From assembly GCF_000775995.1 (NCBI RefSeq), contig NZ_CP009227.1, forward strand, positions 62,001-126,000: a stretch of 64,000 nt of DNA, read 5' to 3'. Both the position numbers and the translations under genes were made by a program. Below, one piece after another: positions 1 to 10,441 of the stretch; within the stretch, counting starts at the first letter, position 1, and each line of letters begins with the position of its first letter. Source of the DNA: Treponema sp. OMZ 838. Lineage in GTDB: Bacteria; Spirochaetota; Spirochaetia; Treponematales; Treponemataceae. The notes beneath the pieces were generated by a model that saw nothing but the letters and a program-made list of their open reading frames with translations, ran no database searches and was not told the origin of the DNA.

Positions 1-2007
1 ATCCTCTATGTTTTCCCGTAAAATACGCGTTAAATCATCCAACCGTTTTGTTGCCGAAACAACCTTCTCACCGTCGGTAAGCATTTCACCGGAACCGCTC
101 TTTACTTCGTTTGTCACGCCGGTAACATCGTTGATGATACCCCAGATAATTTTTCCATTTTCTTCCTGCTCATCCATCGCCTGCACCACCCCTTCAATAG
201 AGGTGCTTAAGCCTTTGGAGTAGCCGGAAATGATATTAAACTTTTCAACAGCACCGGCAGCAGCACTCGCGAGCGTATCGATTTCAACAGAAAGATTCTT
301 CAAAGTGATGGAAATCTTTTTACCCTGCGTACTGGACTCTTCTGCAAGTTTTCTAATCTCGGAGGCAACAACGGCAAATCCCTTACCGGCTTCTCCCGCA
401 TGAGCAGCCTCGATTGCAGCATTCATTGCAAGCAGGTTCGTTTGACTCGCGATGTTTTCTATTACGGCACCGGCCTCAATTAAATCGCCCGACGCTTCCG
501 ATATCCGCTGTGAAACCTCATTTGCTTTTACCAGTGTTTCGCGGCCATCGTTCGTAGCCGTAGAAAGATGACGAATAACCTCTCTGGTCTCTGCAACGTT
601 TTCTCCTACGGTATCGATACTGTGAGACATCTTATCAAATGAAGATGAGGATTCGGTAACCATAGCGGCCTGTTTGCCGATACTTTCATCCAAGACTCTC
701 AGCGTCGTTATGATGTGCTCGATAGCAGAAGCCGTACCGGATACGCTTTCTTCCTGTTCGACGAACCGATGTTTTAAATCTTCAATACCGGCAGTAATAT
801 TTGAAACAACCTCACTAACCGACATCATATTACTTTCAAGATCGGAACCGACCGCTTCCATCTCACGAGAGTCGATACCGATTTTTTGAATTGAATTTCT
901 CAATTTCGCAATAGTCTGATTAAAGTATGATGACAATACACTCGTTTCATCTTTACCGCTCGCAGGCAGCTCTATGGTAAGGTCTCCCTCTCCCTGTGCA
1001 ATATTTCGAAGCGCTGCAATAACGTGCTTGATGGGATGGGTGATATTCCGTGCAATATAGAAACCAAGCGCTATTGCAACTGCCAACTGAATTAACGCGA
1101 TAAGAATAAATGTTTTAATCAAATTCGAAATATTCTCCGCCATAAACTCCGACACGGGAGCAGTTAAGAGGAGCGTCCAATCTGCATACCGCATCGACGC
1201 AACGGCAGATATATACTTAACGCCTTTTATTTCAGATACATTCACAGAGGACTTATGCGACGCAAGCGATTGTTTAAGAAACTGTGCATAGGCATTTGTC
1301 TCACTTCCGATTATCTCGCTGTAAATACTCTTATAAAGAATTTCGGGACGCCGATTTCCTAAGATAGTGCCGGACGAACTCACCAGATATGCAGTCCCGG
1401 TTTCACCGATGATAATATCGCTAATCAAATTTGAAAGCGCATCACCCAAAATAGTTGCGTTGATAACGCCGATGATTTTTCCCTGTAAATCACGCATAGG
1501 AATTGCAACGGTGAATATATACTTCCGGGAGGCAGAGGACGCCGCAGGTTCGGTAATTACATACTTTCCTTTACGCGCCGATTGGAACCAATCGGTACCG
1601 GCAACTTTTTCAACCGTGTTATCTGTCCGATAGAGCATACCGTCAAGCCCGCTGATACCGAAGCTGAGCCAGCCACGCTGCTTTTGCATCTGTATCTCAT
1701 TCTTAAATAATTGTATTTTTTCTTGATATGGTATCGTTTCATCCTGAATGGCAGGCAAGTTGGAAAAAGCCTCCAATTTTCCGAAAAGCGCTTGGGAACG
1801 TTCGTCCAAAACTTTTGACGAATTTTTAACCAATTCCTTTAAAAAATATTCGGTATTATTCATGAGGGATACGGATGCAAGATATACCGCGACAATATAG
1901 ACTACCAGCAAAATGAACACCGAAAAAAAGGCGAAAGCGGTTATCATCTTATTCCTAATTGAAAAAAATGAAAGTTTGCTCTGTGTATTTGAAACCGTAT
2001 GTGCCAT
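1..2007 (-). CDS. Methyl-accepting chemotaxis protein (3' end cut by window edge)
   Basis: This is a transmembrane chemoreceptor that would signal to CheA/CheW. It begins at ATG 2007 behind a GGGAG ribosome site and stays open for 669 codons to the window edge, so the C-terminus is missing. Visible parts are a first membrane helix near residues 21-43, a periplasmic sensor of about 250 residues that resembles a dCache domain, a second helix near 296-316, a HAMP segment just after it, and the cytoplasmic coiled coil. The hairpin tip near residues 520-545 carries the classic motif ([19 protein letters not shown], then GKGFAVVA). The solute-binding lipoprotein gene ends 32 bases upstream on the same strand, so the two are probably cotranscribed. 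The ligand cannot be told from the sequence. Confidence 0.95.
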   Translation of the reverse strand, partial: MAHTVSNTQSKLSFFSIRNKMITAFAFFSVFILLVVYIVAVYLASVSLMNNTEYFLKELVKNSSKVLDERSQALFGKLEAFSNLPAIQDETIPYQEKIQLFKNEIQMQKQRGWLSFGISGLDGMLYRTDNTVEKVAGTDWFQSARKGKYVITEPAASSASRKYIFTVAIPMRDLQGKIIGVINATILGDALSNLISDIIIGETGTAYLVSSSGTILGNRRPEILYKSIYSEIIGSETNAYAQFLKQSLASHKSSVNVSEIKGVKYISAVASMRYADWTLLLTAPVSEFMAENISNLIKTFILIALIQLAVAIALGFYIARNITHPIKHVIAALRNIAQGEGDLTIELPASGKDETSVLSSYFNQTIAKLRNSIQKIGIDSREMEAVGSDLESNMMSVSEVVSNITAGIEDLKHRFVEQEESVSGTASAIEHIITTLRVLDESIGKQAAMVTESSSSFDKMSHSIDTVGENVAETREVIRHLSTATNDGRETLVKANEVSQRISEASGDLIEAGAVIENIASQTNLLAMNAAIEAAHAGEAGKGFAVVASEIRKLAEESSTQGKKISITLKNLSVEIDTLASAAAGAVEKFNIISGYSKGLSTSIEGVVQAMDEQEENGKIIWGIINDVTGVTNEVKSGSGEMLTDGEKVVSATKRLDDLTRILRENIED

Positions 2008-2039
2008 TATATTCTCCCGTAAAGTTTTTAGACGATGCC

Positions 2040-3365
2040 TTACTCTTTCAGCGTAGCATTGGAATCTCGCACAAAGCGGTTCAACGTAGCTTGAATATCA
2101 TTTCCCGATGCAGCTTCTTTTAAAAGCGCATTCCAATATTCCCGCATCTTGGCAAAGCCGGTAATGTTATTGTAATACTGACCGAAAAAACGCTGAAGTA
2201 CCGAATTATAGAGAATTTCGGCATCCTCAGTTTCTATTTGAATTTTAGAGCTTGCCGGAAAGCCACCGGTTGCGTTTATCAACTTAGGTGCCCATACTTC
2301 GTCGGTAGCGGCAAAATGAAGAAACTTCTTGGCTGCCTTAACTTTATTTACATTGCCGTTATTAAAGACACAAGCACCGCCTGCTAAAAATTCCAGAAGC
2401 GGAGCGCCGGCATTATTGGGGAAAGGCATATAGATCGGTGTAAAATCTTTTCCTTTATACCGCCGTTTGCCGTCATTCATTTTATTAAGCTGAGGAGAAT
2501 ACAAGATAGTATGCGCAGCTTTTGCGGAAACAAACATTGCAATCGCATCGTTTGAAGTAAGATCCTTTCCGTCGAGCAAAAGTCCCCGCTTCATTGCACG
2601 TACCGTCCAGTCCACATTCCGTACCGCTTGCTCAGAATTATAGATATAACTTGAATAATCTCCATTTAACAGATTTGCGTTTCCATAAAGGTTCACCAAA
2701 AACGCTCTGGTACCCTGGTCGCCGCCCATGTTCTTATAGTAGAAAACACCCGGGACAATTCCTGCCGGAAGCTTTTCTTTAAGGGCAGTTAAAAGCCTTT
2801 CATACTCTTCAACCGTCCACTGGCGGTCTCTCCGCTTATACGGCAGCAAATCGATAAGATGCAGATCTTCGAGCATTTCTTTATTGAACGCCATCGAAAA
2901 AGCACCTTCGTGCATCGGGTACATATAGGTGCGTCTATCTTTACCGGCAGAAACAGTCAAAAGCTCCGTCGTGATATACGGTTTTTCAGTTGCGAGAACA
3001 TCATCAAGCGGTTCAAGCAGGCCCTTCCCCGCCCATCCGATAATTCGGCCGGGGGCATCATAAATAATATCGGGAGCCTTGCCTTCCGCTATGGCTTTTT
3101 CAATCTTTTCCGCTCCATCGGTAAAACTTATCAGTGTAAAATGTACTTTAATTGAAGGATTTTCTTTTTCAAACGCCGCGATTAAACTCTTTTCAAAATC
3201 GCCTTCGACACCGGTATCGGAGGTAAAATTAGGGAACGACCAAAATTCAATCTCCGCAGCGGTATCGGTTGTTTTAGCATTCATACATCCTGTACAAAAC
3301 ACCGCTAACAGCATAAACAGCACAGATACATTTTTTTGTAATAAATCGTGAAAAGCTTTCCTCAT
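2040..3365 (-). CDS. ABC-type sugar solute-binding lipoprotein (family 1)
   Basis: A 441-residue extracellular solute-binding protein of the sugar type. The N-terminus is a lipoprotein signal with a charged start, a hydrophobic stretch and a relaxed spirochaetal lipobox ending at Cys27 (FCTGC). The mature part shows family 1 features: an early EFWSFPNF segment, a DIIYDAPGR segment and a C-terminal region with the usual YNNITGF-type helices. No permease or ATPase genes accompany it. The next gene downstream, 32 bases away, is a chemoreceptor. The pair may therefore serve ligand sensing as much as transport, which is inference. A good promoter lies about 50-75 bases upstream of the start. Confidence 0.88.
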   Translation of the reverse strand: MRKAFHDLLQKNVSVLFMLLAVFCTGCMNAKTTDTAAEIEFWSFPNFTSDTGVEGDFEKSLIAAFEKENPSIKVHFTLISFTDGAEKIEKAIAEGKAPDIIYDAPGRIIGWAGKGLLEPLDDVLATEKPYITTELLTVSAGKDRRTYMYPMHEGAFSMAFNKEMLEDLHLIDLLPYKRRDRQWTVEEYERLLTALKEKLPAGIVPGVFYYKNMGGDQGTRAFLVNLYGNANLLNGDYSSYIYNSEQAVRNVDWTVRAMKRGLLLDGKDLTSNDAIAMFVSAKAAHTILYSPQLNKMNDGKRRYKGKDFTPIYMPFPNNAGAPLLEFLAGGACVFNNGNVNKVKAAKKFLHFAATDEVWAPKLINATGGFPASSKIQIETEDAEILYNSVLQRFFGQYYNNITGFAKMREYWNALLKEAASGNDIQATLNRFVRDSNATLKE

Positions 3366-3413
3366 TACAGCACCTTGATATGTTATTTTACGAAGGTATT
3401 CATAAATCTGCGC

Positions 3414-3442
3414 ATTTTAACATAAGCGGTAAAATATAACAA
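3414..3442 (-). promoter_or_regulatory. Promoter for the solute-binding protein / chemoreceptor unit
   Basis: On the minus strand a TTGTTA -35 box (3437-3442) is separated by 17 bases from a TAAAAT -10 box (3414-3419). This predicts a start near 3407 and a leader of about 40 bases before the lipoprotein ATG. Confidence 0.55.
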
Positions 3443-3471
3443 TCGGTATCGATTTAATTGTTCACAGGCTC

Positions 3472-4605
3472 TCAAGCCCGTCCGTAATAATCTTTAAGGA
3501 AGCTGCGGTAGTATTCCGAAAAACGGTCTGCGGTAATTGCATCCCTGATTTCGGCAACCATTCGATGGAGGAATGCTAAGTTATGGTAGGTTGCAAGCAT
3601 CGAATACAGAATTTCCTTACAGCGGAACAGGTGCCGCAGATACGCGCGGCTGTAATTCCGGCATACCTTGCAGGAGCAGCTCGGATCGATCGGGCCGAAA
3701 TCGTATTCATATTCTTTCTTTTTAATTGAGATGGGCCCGGTACGAGTAAACAAGTTTCCGTTCCGCGCATTCCGCGACGGAAGCACGCAGTCAAAAATAT
3801 CAACGCCGTTCTTTACCGCCTCTAAAATATAATCGGGGGTGCCGATACCCATCACATAGAGCGGTTTATGTTTGGGAACATGCGCGGCGGTAAAGGCCAA
3901 AAATTCCTTGTACACTTCCTCAGGCTCGCCGACGGAAAGACCGCCGATTGCGATACCGTGCGGATCACATTCCATAATCGATTCGATACTTCTGATACGG
4001 AGATCTTCAAAAAAACCGCCTTGTATAATCGGGAAAAGGCTTCCCTCGTACCCTTCCGTTTGATCCCATTCCCGCACCGCCCGATGCATCCACGCAGTTG
4101 TCAGTGTCAGCGCTTTTTCGGTTTCCTTTTTGGGAATACCGTAGGGGGAACAGATATCGAGCTGCATTTGAATGTCGCTGTTAAAGGCGGCCTGCACCTG
4201 TACCGCGATTTCGGGGCTTAAAAACTGCCTGCTGCCATCGATATGGCTCTGAAATGTTACGCCTTCTTCCTTAATTTTCCGTAGTTGAGACAGCGAGAAT
4301 ACCTGAAATCCGCCTGAATCCGTCAAAAAGTTTTTATTCCAGCCGGAAAACCCGTGCAGCCCGCCCGCCTGCTTGATAACGTCCATACCCGGCCGCAAAA
4401 AGAGGTGATAGGTATTCGCTAAAATGATTTCAAAACCTATTTCGTGTAAATCATCCTTGGTTATACCCTTTACCGTCGCCGCCGTTCCCACCGGCATAAA
4501 GGCGGGGGTTTGCACCGTACCGTGAGGCAGGCGTATCACTCCCGTGCGGGCAGCTAAACCTGCATCCTGATGTAAAAGCGTATAGATATTTTTTCGTTCT
4601 CTCAT
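3472..4605 (-). CDS. tgt: Queuine tRNA-ribosyltransferase (tRNA-guanine transglycosylase)
   Basis: A 377-residue enzyme that swaps guanine-34 for the queuosine precursor in tRNAs with GUN anticodons. Full family length is present. Visible motifs are the catalytic-Asp segment DSGGFQVFSL, the GGLSVGEP loop, the second active-site segment DIFDCVLPSRNARNG, and the C-terminal zinc site CSCKVC followed by a downstream His in ATYHN. It starts at ATG 4605 one base after the stop of the upstream membrane protein gene, and its ribosome site lies inside the last codons of that gene, so translation is probably coupled. The rest of the queuosine pathway is not in this window. Confidence 0.97.
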   Translation of the reverse strand: MRERKNIYTLLHQDAGLAARTGVIRLPHGTVQTPAFMPVGTAATVKGITKDDLHEIGFEIILANTYHLFLRPGMDVIKQAGGLHGFSGWNKNFLTDSGGFQVFSLSQLRKIKEEGVTFQSHIDGSRQFLSPEIAVQVQAAFNSDIQMQLDICSPYGIPKKETEKALTLTTAWMHRAVREWDQTEGYEGSLFPIIQGGFFEDLRIRSIESIMECDPHGIAIGGLSVGEPEEVYKEFLAFTAAHVPKHKPLYVMGIGTPDYILEAVKNGVDIFDCVLPSRNARNGNLFTRTGPISIKKKEYEYDFGPIDPSCSCKVCRNYSRAYLRHLFRCKEILYSMLATYHNLAFLHRMVAEIRDAITADRFSEYYRSFLKDYYGRA

Positions 4606-4606
4606 A

Positions 4607-6661
4607 TTACAATCCTTTTAAATAGGCCGGCCTGTTGGCAGGCGGTAACGCACAATCTTCGAGCAATGCATCACTGGAATCGGCGGCAACCGTACTTTCC
4701 GCCGATTCGATTACCCCGATAAAAAAGCTGCCTTTAACCGATATGACTTGTACCCTGTCATGCTTATAGAGTACCTGTACGGGAAAAGCACCCCGCTCCG
4801 AAAGCTCCGCATCGGACGCGCTTACAGGAGTTTCAAGCGCTTTTTCCATAGCCTGTGCCACCGCCTCAGCTTCTTCCGATGAAAAAATCGGCAGCCAGTG
4901 ATAAAACCTCACGTCAAACCACCCGGTCTGGGCAGCAGGAACAATCTCTAAGCCGGAAATACCGTAGATGGAACCTCCGCCCAGCAATTTGATAACCGCT
5001 TTTTTATAGTGAATGAGGTGCGCTTCCATATCGTGCTCCCGTTCCTGCTCCGGTGGAGCACTCGCAACCTGACTTCCGGCGACATTGCTCCCCGTTGCCG
5101 CATCGGCAGCAGGTACGGTATCAGCAGCAGGTACGACATCGGCACTCCGCGCAGATTCACAGAGGTTGAAGAACTCCTGAGGCGTGTAATAAATCTTTTT
5201 GCGCTCGTAGGCCTCGCGTGTTTTGCCGGTTACATACAAATGCACCATCAGACCGTCGTATAAGGCAGCGGCTTTGTTTTTGGTATAAGCGCCGATTATC
5301 GTTTGATCGAGTGTTCCGACGGCGGTATAAAAACCGCGTATTACCGCTTCCGCTGACATACCTGCCGTCTCAGGCGGTTTACGGAGATGCACTACCACCG
5401 CTGCCATTACGACAATAAGCGCGACACACAGTACCGCCGCTGCCGCAATTTTGCCGGAATTCCGTCTAACAAAGCGTTTTCGGCTGATGCGCTTCCGCGC
5501 CTTTTGAATAAAAGCATTGAGCGCCGCCTGCTGTTGTGCTGAATCCTCAGCTGCCTGTACCTCAGCCTCTTCGATTGGCGCCGCTTGCTCCTGCATACCG
5601 GCCTTCTGCGTGTTCGGCTGCTTCGCCGGTACTTCGTCTACCTGTATACCGGTGAAGAACGGCAGCGATTCATCGCAACAGCTGCAGAGCTGTTCTACAA
5701 ACGGCAGTAGCGGCGCGGTACGGCAGTTAGGCATTATATCGCTGCCCGTAGTTTTTTCAAGACCGAGGCTCTTATATGCGGCGGATTTGGCACTACCATG
5801 CCGGCCCGTAGTTTTAGCACTCCCCTGCCCCGCAGCTGCCGATAACCCGTCATCGATAAGCCGCGCAAACTGCGGACACAGCGCCGGACAGCGGAGTTCA
5901 ACCGGCACATAAATGCCGTCCCGTATATTCTGCACAAGCTGTTCCACCGCACCGTTGGCGCAAAAGTCATCCCCGTCTACCGCTGCAAACGGGACGGCGG
6001 CACTGTTAAAAGGCGGCGCTCCGGTTATACAGGCATAGCTGAGCGTTGCTAAGAAAAAGGACGCAGCATCGTTAAGAGGCACTCGTTCCGCATCGGGATG
6101 TACCCATGGATAATGGAAGCGGAGCGCCACCGCGGTTTCGGCAGTAACGCAGCGGAGTACTAATCGAGGCGGAAGCACGATAAGGTCTTGAGCGCCACCG
6201 TCCGTTCCTCTCTCCGCCAGCAAACACAAGGGGGCAGACATAGCTGCTCGGAAAAAAGCTTCGCTGACTGCGCCTCGTTTATACGCTGCGATAAGGTAAG
6301 AAAAAAGCCGGTATAACTTTCGTAATACAGCCTCTGCACGAAGAAGCGCCTGCGGATCACGGAACGCACCGGCAGCAGCATCCGTATCGAGACAAGCCAA
6401 ACCGATAAGCGGTTGCGCTTCCTGCAGCAGCAACACAATCCCAACTTCATCCCGTCCTTTTTCCGTATTAAAAAACGTAACGGTTTCGTTAAGATAAAAC
6501 TCCTGCACCGTCCCGTCAGAGGCGATACGCAAACAGGCGTCGTGAAGATAATCGGTAACAGCCGAATGCGCAAAAGCACGCGGCTCCATCCCCGAAGCAA
6601 GACAGCAATACGCCGCTCCGTTTATCTGATGTAGTATTATCGGACTCATATTTTCAAACAT
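4607..6661 (-). CDS. Conserved hypothetical single-pass membrane protein
   Basis: About 684 residues, not assigned to a named family. The first half is rich in alanine and cysteine without a motif I recognise. It is followed by an Ala/Gln-rich linker, a basic patch (KARKRISRKRFVRRN) and one clear transmembrane helix near residue 410. After the helix comes a segment resembling small NTF2-like stalk domains (VIRGFYTAVGTLD), which would lie outside the cytoplasm. The start is ambiguous: a GGTGGAG ribosome site precedes ATG 6661, and in-frame GTG codons lie 9-12 bases upstream. It is tightly coupled to tgt. This could be a genus-specific envelope protein; the function is unknown. Confidence 0.7.
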   Translation of the reverse strand: MFENMSPIILHQINGAAYCCLASGMEPRAFAHSAVTDYLHDACLRIASDGTVQEFYLNETVTFFNTEKGRDEVGIVLLLQEAQPLIGLACLDTDAAAGAFRDPQALLRAEAVLRKLYRLFSYLIAAYKRGAVSEAFFRAAMSAPLCLLAERGTDGGAQDLIVLPPRLVLRCVTAETAVALRFHYPWVHPDAERVPLNDAASFFLATLSYACITGAPPFNSAAVPFAAVDGDDFCANGAVEQLVQNIRDGIYVPVELRCPALCPQFARLIDDGLSAAAGQGSAKTTGRHGSAKSAAYKSLGLEKTTGSDIMPNCRTAPLLPFVEQLCSCCDESLPFFTGIQVDEVPAKQPNTQKAGMQEQAAPIEEAEVQAAEDSAQQQAALNAFIQKARKRISRKRFVRRNSGKIAAAAVLCVALIVVMAAVVVHLRKPPETAGMSAEAVIRGFYTAVGTLDQTIIGAYTKNKAAALYDGLMVHLYVTGKTREAYERKKIYYTPQEFFNLCESARSADVVPAADTVPAADAATGSNVAGSQVASAPPEQEREHDMEAHLIHYKKAVIKLLGGGSIYGISGLEIVPAAQTGWFDVRFYHWLPIFSSEEAEAVAQAMEKALETPVSASDAELSERGAFPVQVLYKHDRVQVISVKGSFFIGVIESAESTVAADSSDALLEDCALPPANRPAYLKGL

Positions 6662-6695
6662 ATTCTCCACCACGAAAAACAGGATTGAGTTTGTA

Positions 6696-8318
6696 TCATA
6701 GCTGTTCTACTTTCCAGTCTCTAATCGTTCGTGTTACTTCATCAAATCCCGCACCGATCAATACAATCTTTTTTCCATCCGTCTTATACTGTGCGGCGTA
6801 GGCATTCTCTTTGATTTGCTCGAGTACATCTTCCGCAGTGCCGTTGCCACTCAGCTTAAACTCAAAAAGATAAACATTGTCCGCTGTATGCACTATGCAG
6901 TCTATTCTGCCTTTAGAGCAATGCTCTTCCGTCTGTACAAACTGCCCCATCAGTTTAAAAATAAGGTATACCGCTGTCTGGTAGTTTTGCTCCCGCAATT
7001 TCAGCTCTTTACTGCTAAAGTTGTCATACGAGATACCGGCAATAAGCGACTGCATCCGTTCCATAAAGCTATTCACATCACCCTTGCGGATGTCTTGTAC
7101 AAACCGCCCAACCCATACCCCTGTTTGGCCGAACGGTACATCAGAATATGCAGGTAAAAGATTATTCAAAAAGCCGTACCGAACCTCATCATTCGGAAAG
7201 CCCAACCGATACAACCGTAAATCTTTTATATATTCCTTGATGGTTAAATATCCCGCTTGAAACAGAATTGGTAAGGTATCCTGTGCAATAGCTCGATACG
7301 TTTGCAAGCCTTCTTCATCCAGCTCAACATTTCCATCCAAGTCGGGGATATAATAGTGAGCTTCTTTGAGGTAATTGACTAAAAAAGTCGGTGTTCCCGT
7401 ATTGAACCAGTAGCTTTTGATTTCTTTTTTCACAAAAGCACTCAAAAGGCTATAGGGATTATACATTCCCTCTCCTGCGGGATGGAACAGGTAACCGTCG
7501 TACCACTGCTTTAAGGCTGTCAATACCTCCGGATAGTCAATGTTCTGCCGCATTGCGAGTGTTTGTATATCCGGCTGGAAGTTTGCTTCAAGTTCTGTCT
7601 GACTTATACCGCAAATGCCGGCATAGTCTTCTTCCAGCGATATATCCCGAAGATTGTTCAAATCACTGAAAATACTAATCTTACTGAATTTAGTAACACC
7701 GATTAAAAAGGCAAAGCGGATATATTCATCGCAGGTTTTAATAACCGAATAAAATGCCTTGAGGGTATTGCGGTAATCTTCATTCAAGGCCTCATTTACG
7801 CCCATCGTTTGTAAGAGGGGCTTATCGTATTCGTCAACAAGAATGACTACTTGCTTACCGGTTTGCAGGTATGCGCCTTTCAAGAGTTTTTCAAAGCGTG
7901 AAGCAAAAAACGGTTGTGCTTCTTTCGATATCGAAATACCGTATAAAACCTCTGCTTCAGATAACATAACATTCAGCCGCTCATTTAAGGCACCGCTATC
8001 CGTGTATTTTCCGATATTAAAGTCAAAATACAGAACAGGATATTCCTGCCATGCAGATCGATTTTCTTGTAAAGCAAGTTCCTCTTCAGCTGTTTCAAGG
8101 TATAAGTCTTTGAATAACTCTTTTTTTCCAAGAAAGTATGCAGATAATGTCGAAAGGAACAAACTCTTGCCAAATCTCCGCGGACGGCTGAGAAAATAAA
8201 CACGACTGCTTGTTACTAATTGAGTGATATACTTCGTCTTATCTACATAGAGATAACGGTCATTCCGTAATACCTTAAAACTCTGTACGCCGATCGGCAA
8301 TTTTCGTGGAAAGTTCAT
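6696..8318 (-). CDS. AAA-ATPase-like / PD-(D/E)XK nuclease superfamily protein
   Basis: A 540-residue protein of the family often multiplied in Bacteroidetes and treponemes. The N-terminal ATPase-like domain opens with LPIGVQSFKVLR and YVDKTKYI. It has a Walker A variant (LSRPRRFGKS) near residues 44-53 and a Walker B segment (VVILVDEYDKPLL). The C-terminal 100 residues form the PD-(D/E)XK-like nuclease part, with DCIVHTADNVYLFEFKLSG providing the D...ExK residues. The biological role is not established; defence or mobile-element links have been suggested for relatives, but nothing next to this copy supports one. It looks intact. Confidence 0.9.
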   Translation of the reverse strand: MNFPRKLPIGVQSFKVLRNDRYLYVDKTKYITQLVTSSRVYFLSRPRRFGKSLFLSTLSAYFLGKKELFKDLYLETAEEELALQENRSAWQEYPVLYFDFNIGKYTDSGALNERLNVMLSEAEVLYGISISKEAQPFFASRFEKLLKGAYLQTGKQVVILVDEYDKPLLQTMGVNEALNEDYRNTLKAFYSVIKTCDEYIRFAFLIGVTKFSKISIFSDLNNLRDISLEEDYAGICGISQTELEANFQPDIQTLAMRQNIDYPEVLTALKQWYDGYLFHPAGEGMYNPYSLLSAFVKKEIKSYWFNTGTPTFLVNYLKEAHYYIPDLDGNVELDEEGLQTYRAIAQDTLPILFQAGYLTIKEYIKDLRLYRLGFPNDEVRYGFLNNLLPAYSDVPFGQTGVWVGRFVQDIRKGDVNSFMERMQSLIAGISYDNFSSKELKLREQNYQTAVYLIFKLMGQFVQTEEHCSKGRIDCIVHTADNVYLFEFKLSGNGTAEDVLEQIKENAYAAQYKTDGKKIVLIGAGFDEVTRTIRDWKVEQL

Positions 8319-8379
8319 GGAGTAAGTATAACAGGATTTGTCCGGTCAGGCAATTTCGATGTAAACCACCAACTAGGCA

Positions 8380-8406
8380 TCTCTAAAAAACTGAGGTTTT
8401 TAGAAA
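8380..8406. repeat. Interspersed palindrome, family P, copy 1
   Basis: TCTAAAAA (8382-8389) pairs with TTTTTAGA (8397-8404) around a short loop. It lies between the PD-(D/E)XK protein gene and the methyltransferase gene. The same arms recur at 11358, 14203, 24751 and 37128, with a variant at 11876 and a half copy at 48294. Confidence 0.7.
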
Positions 8407-8433
8407 TAAAATACAGTGATACACCGTATATTT

Positions 8434-9477
8434 TCAAAAGGGCGTACTGTGGCTTATCTTCCACAACCGGTGAATTTTTTTATTCCGAAAATCTTCCGGT
8501 ATCGATTGTGCGCTGATGTCCTGCACGGTGAAGAGCGTATTGTTGTAAATAAACTTATCCTCTCCCATGCTGCGATCCGGTCTATCCGAAAGTTCCGCCG
8601 TGTCAAAACGCAACGTTCGTGAATTGGTCGAAAAGTATAAAATGCCTTCCGCCGCCAATACCTGACAGCAACTGCGGATTAAATCCTGCCAATGCCGATT
8701 CACATCGAAGAATTGGGGCGCACGTTTTGAATTGGAAAATGTCGGCGGGTCGCAGATGATAATATCCCACCGTTCTTTCCGTTTTGCAGCCTGCTCCAGA
8801 AAAAGACGGACATCGCTTTGCACAAACCGGCAGCGTTCGGAATCGGCGACCCCATTCAGCTGAGCATTTTCAGCCGCCCATTGCAAATAGTTTTTTGACA
8901 AGTCAACCGAACAAACCCGCCGCGCTCCGTTTACCAGCGCATGGATAGAAAAAGAAGCAGTATAGCAAAAAAGATTCAACACGGACTTACCGGCAGCACT
9001 GTCGGCAACGGCAAGCCGAGCCGGACGGTGATCAAGAAATAAACCGGTATCGAGATAATCGGATATATTGACAAAGAAGCGGCACTTACCTTCCCGCACG
9101 ATAATCCGCTTTCCGCTGTCCGCAATCTTTTCATATTGAGCTTCACCGCGCTGCCGCTTTCGGCATTTTTCATATACTTGCTCCGAAGGAATCTGTAAAG
9201 CAGTACATAACGCTTCCGCCAGCTCCGAAAGAGAAGCAACATTTTTATCTTCGTGCCTATAGACCTGCCGTTCATACTCGGTAAGCACGGCGAACAGCAC
9301 TCCGGTTGTATCTTCAATATAGAGATCAACGGCAACGGGAATTTCGGGAATATCCCTATCATACAGCCGATAGGCAAAGAGGTTTAATCGCCGTGCATAT
9401 TTTTTTAAATGCTTATACCGTTTTACGAGGCGGTTATAAAAAAGAGCCGCCTGTTGAGAATATTCGGAAGAGTTCAT
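8434..9477 (-). CDS. Class I SAM-dependent rRNA methyltransferase, RlmK-like
   Basis: A 347-residue stand-alone methyltransferase resembling the C-terminal (RlmK) half of RlmKL, which makes m7G2069 in 23S rRNA. The SAM-binding motif I is VLNLFCYTASFS followed by CSVDLSKNYLQWA. The catalytic motif IV region is IICDPPTFSNSKR followed by FDVNRHW, a signature of this group. The N-terminal third appears to be the usual RNA-binding lead-in (RLVKRYKHLKKYARR). The rlmL-like half is not visible here. Exact target base is inferred from family only; an RlmI-like specificity is an alternative. Confidence 0.85.
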   Translation of the reverse strand: MNSSEYSQQAALFYNRLVKRYKHLKKYARRLNLFAYRLYDRDIPEIPVAVDLYIEDTTGVLFAVLTEYERQVYRHEDKNVASLSELAEALCTALQIPSEQVYEKCRKRQRGEAQYEKIADSGKRIIVREGKCRFFVNISDYLDTGLFLDHRPARLAVADSAAGKSVLNLFCYTASFSIHALVNGARRVCSVDLSKNYLQWAAENAQLNGVADSERCRFVQSDVRLFLEQAAKRKERWDIIICDPPTFSNSKRAPQFFDVNRHWQDLIRSCCQVLAAEGILYFSTNSRTLRFDTAELSDRPDRSMGEDKFIYNNTLFTVQDISAQSIPEDFRNKKIHRLWKISHSTPF

Positions 9478-9550
9478 AGCAGTTTTACTACGGGACTTTA
9501 ACGCATATACTCCTTAAAGTCCCATATACGTAAATTTTAAATCAACTAAG

Positions 9551-10198
9551 CTATTCGCTTGCTTGCTGAATACGGGTATTCATCATAACGCCTAAAAGCG
9601 CATAGCCTGAAGTAAGATCTTCCTGTTGAACAAGGACGTTATCGGGTACTTTGATTTTAACATTCGTAAAATTCCAGATTGCGTCAATACCTGCTTCTAC
9701 CAATTGATCGGCAATCGCCTGTGCGCTGGGTGAAGGTGCAGTTAAAATTGCTAAGGCAGGATGCAAAGTGTTAATTTCTTCGGTCAATTTATTCATTGCA
9801 AAAATCGGAATACCATGAATTTTTTTTCCGATCTTACTTTTGTCACTGTCAAAAGCCGCACAGATTTCCAACCCGTGATCTCTAAATCCCTGATATCCGG
9901 TGAGCGCGGTACCAAGATTCCCTGCTCCGATAAGAATCGCTTTTTGCAAGGTATCCCAGCGAAGAAAATGCTCGATAGCTGAAATGAGATCTTCAACCGG
10001 ATATCCTTTCTTCGGCTTACCGATAATGCCTGTAATAGCTAAATCTTTCCGTACTTGGATCGGTTCAAGGTGCAGCTCTTCAGCAATAACGGTACCGGAA
10101 ATATAGGGGTATCCATCGGATTGGGCTTGCTTTACTATATGCAAATAGGACGGTAATCTTCTGATTGACGGCACTGCAGGTATCTTTAACTTTTTCAT
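9551..10198 (-). CDS. rex: Redox-sensing transcriptional repressor Rex
   Basis: A 215-residue NADH/NAD+ sensor that represses fermentation and respiration genes when NADH is low. The N-terminal winged helix runs from the IRRLPSYL segment through EPIQVRKDLAITG. A Rossmann domain follows with the dinucleotide motif IGAGNLGTAL near residue 90 and a C-terminal domain-swapped helix. I chose ATG 10198 because an AAGGTGA ribosome site stands just upstream; an in-frame GTG lies 9 bases earlier. No convincing Rex operator (TTGTGA-type dyad) was found near its own start or near the alcohol dehydrogenase at 52.8 kb. Confidence 0.95.
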   Translation of the reverse strand: MKKLKIPAVPSIRRLPSYLHIVKQAQSDGYPYISGTVIAEELHLEPIQVRKDLAITGIIGKPKKGYPVEDLISAIEHFLRWDTLQKAILIGAGNLGTALTGYQGFRDHGLEICAAFDSDKSKIGKKIHGIPIFAMNKLTEEINTLHPALAILTAPSPSAQAIADQLVEAGIDAIWNFTNVKIKVPDNVLVQQEDLTSGYALLGVMMNTRIQQASE

Positions 10199-10359
10199 TC
10201 GACTCACCTTACTTGTTGAAACTCAAGGATCAATAGTTTTACAATCCTCTTTTATGATATAAGTAAAAGAATGAAAGGTCAAGCGGTAATAATTATCGTG
10301 TAAAATTGCCGGCGGTTATCAAATATATTGGAATCCGAAAATCGAAAACAATCGGCCTC

Positions 10360-10388
10360 TTGACACTTGCAAAAAAATAACTGACAAT
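10360..10388 (+). promoter_or_regulatory. Promoter for the HEAT-like gene
   Basis: TTGACA (10360-10365), 17-base spacer and GACAAT (10383-10388). A perfect inverted repeat begins three bases after the -10 box, so transcription would start inside or beside it. Confidence 0.6.
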
Positions 10389-10390
10389 AA

Positions 10391-10414
10391 GTTGGTATTC
10401 TAGTAAATACCAAC
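10391..10414 (+). promoter_or_regulatory. Perfect 9-bp dyad at the transcription start (operator or 5' hairpin)
   Basis: GTTGGTATT (10391-10399) and AATACCAAC (10406-10414) are exact complements around a 6-base loop. The dyad sits between the -10 box and the AAGGAAGGGGG ribosome site of the HEAT-like gene. It could be a repressor operator at +1 or a 5' mRNA stem. Confidence 0.6.
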
Positions 10415-10441
10415 TTTGAACAAAGGAAGGGGGTCGTTACC

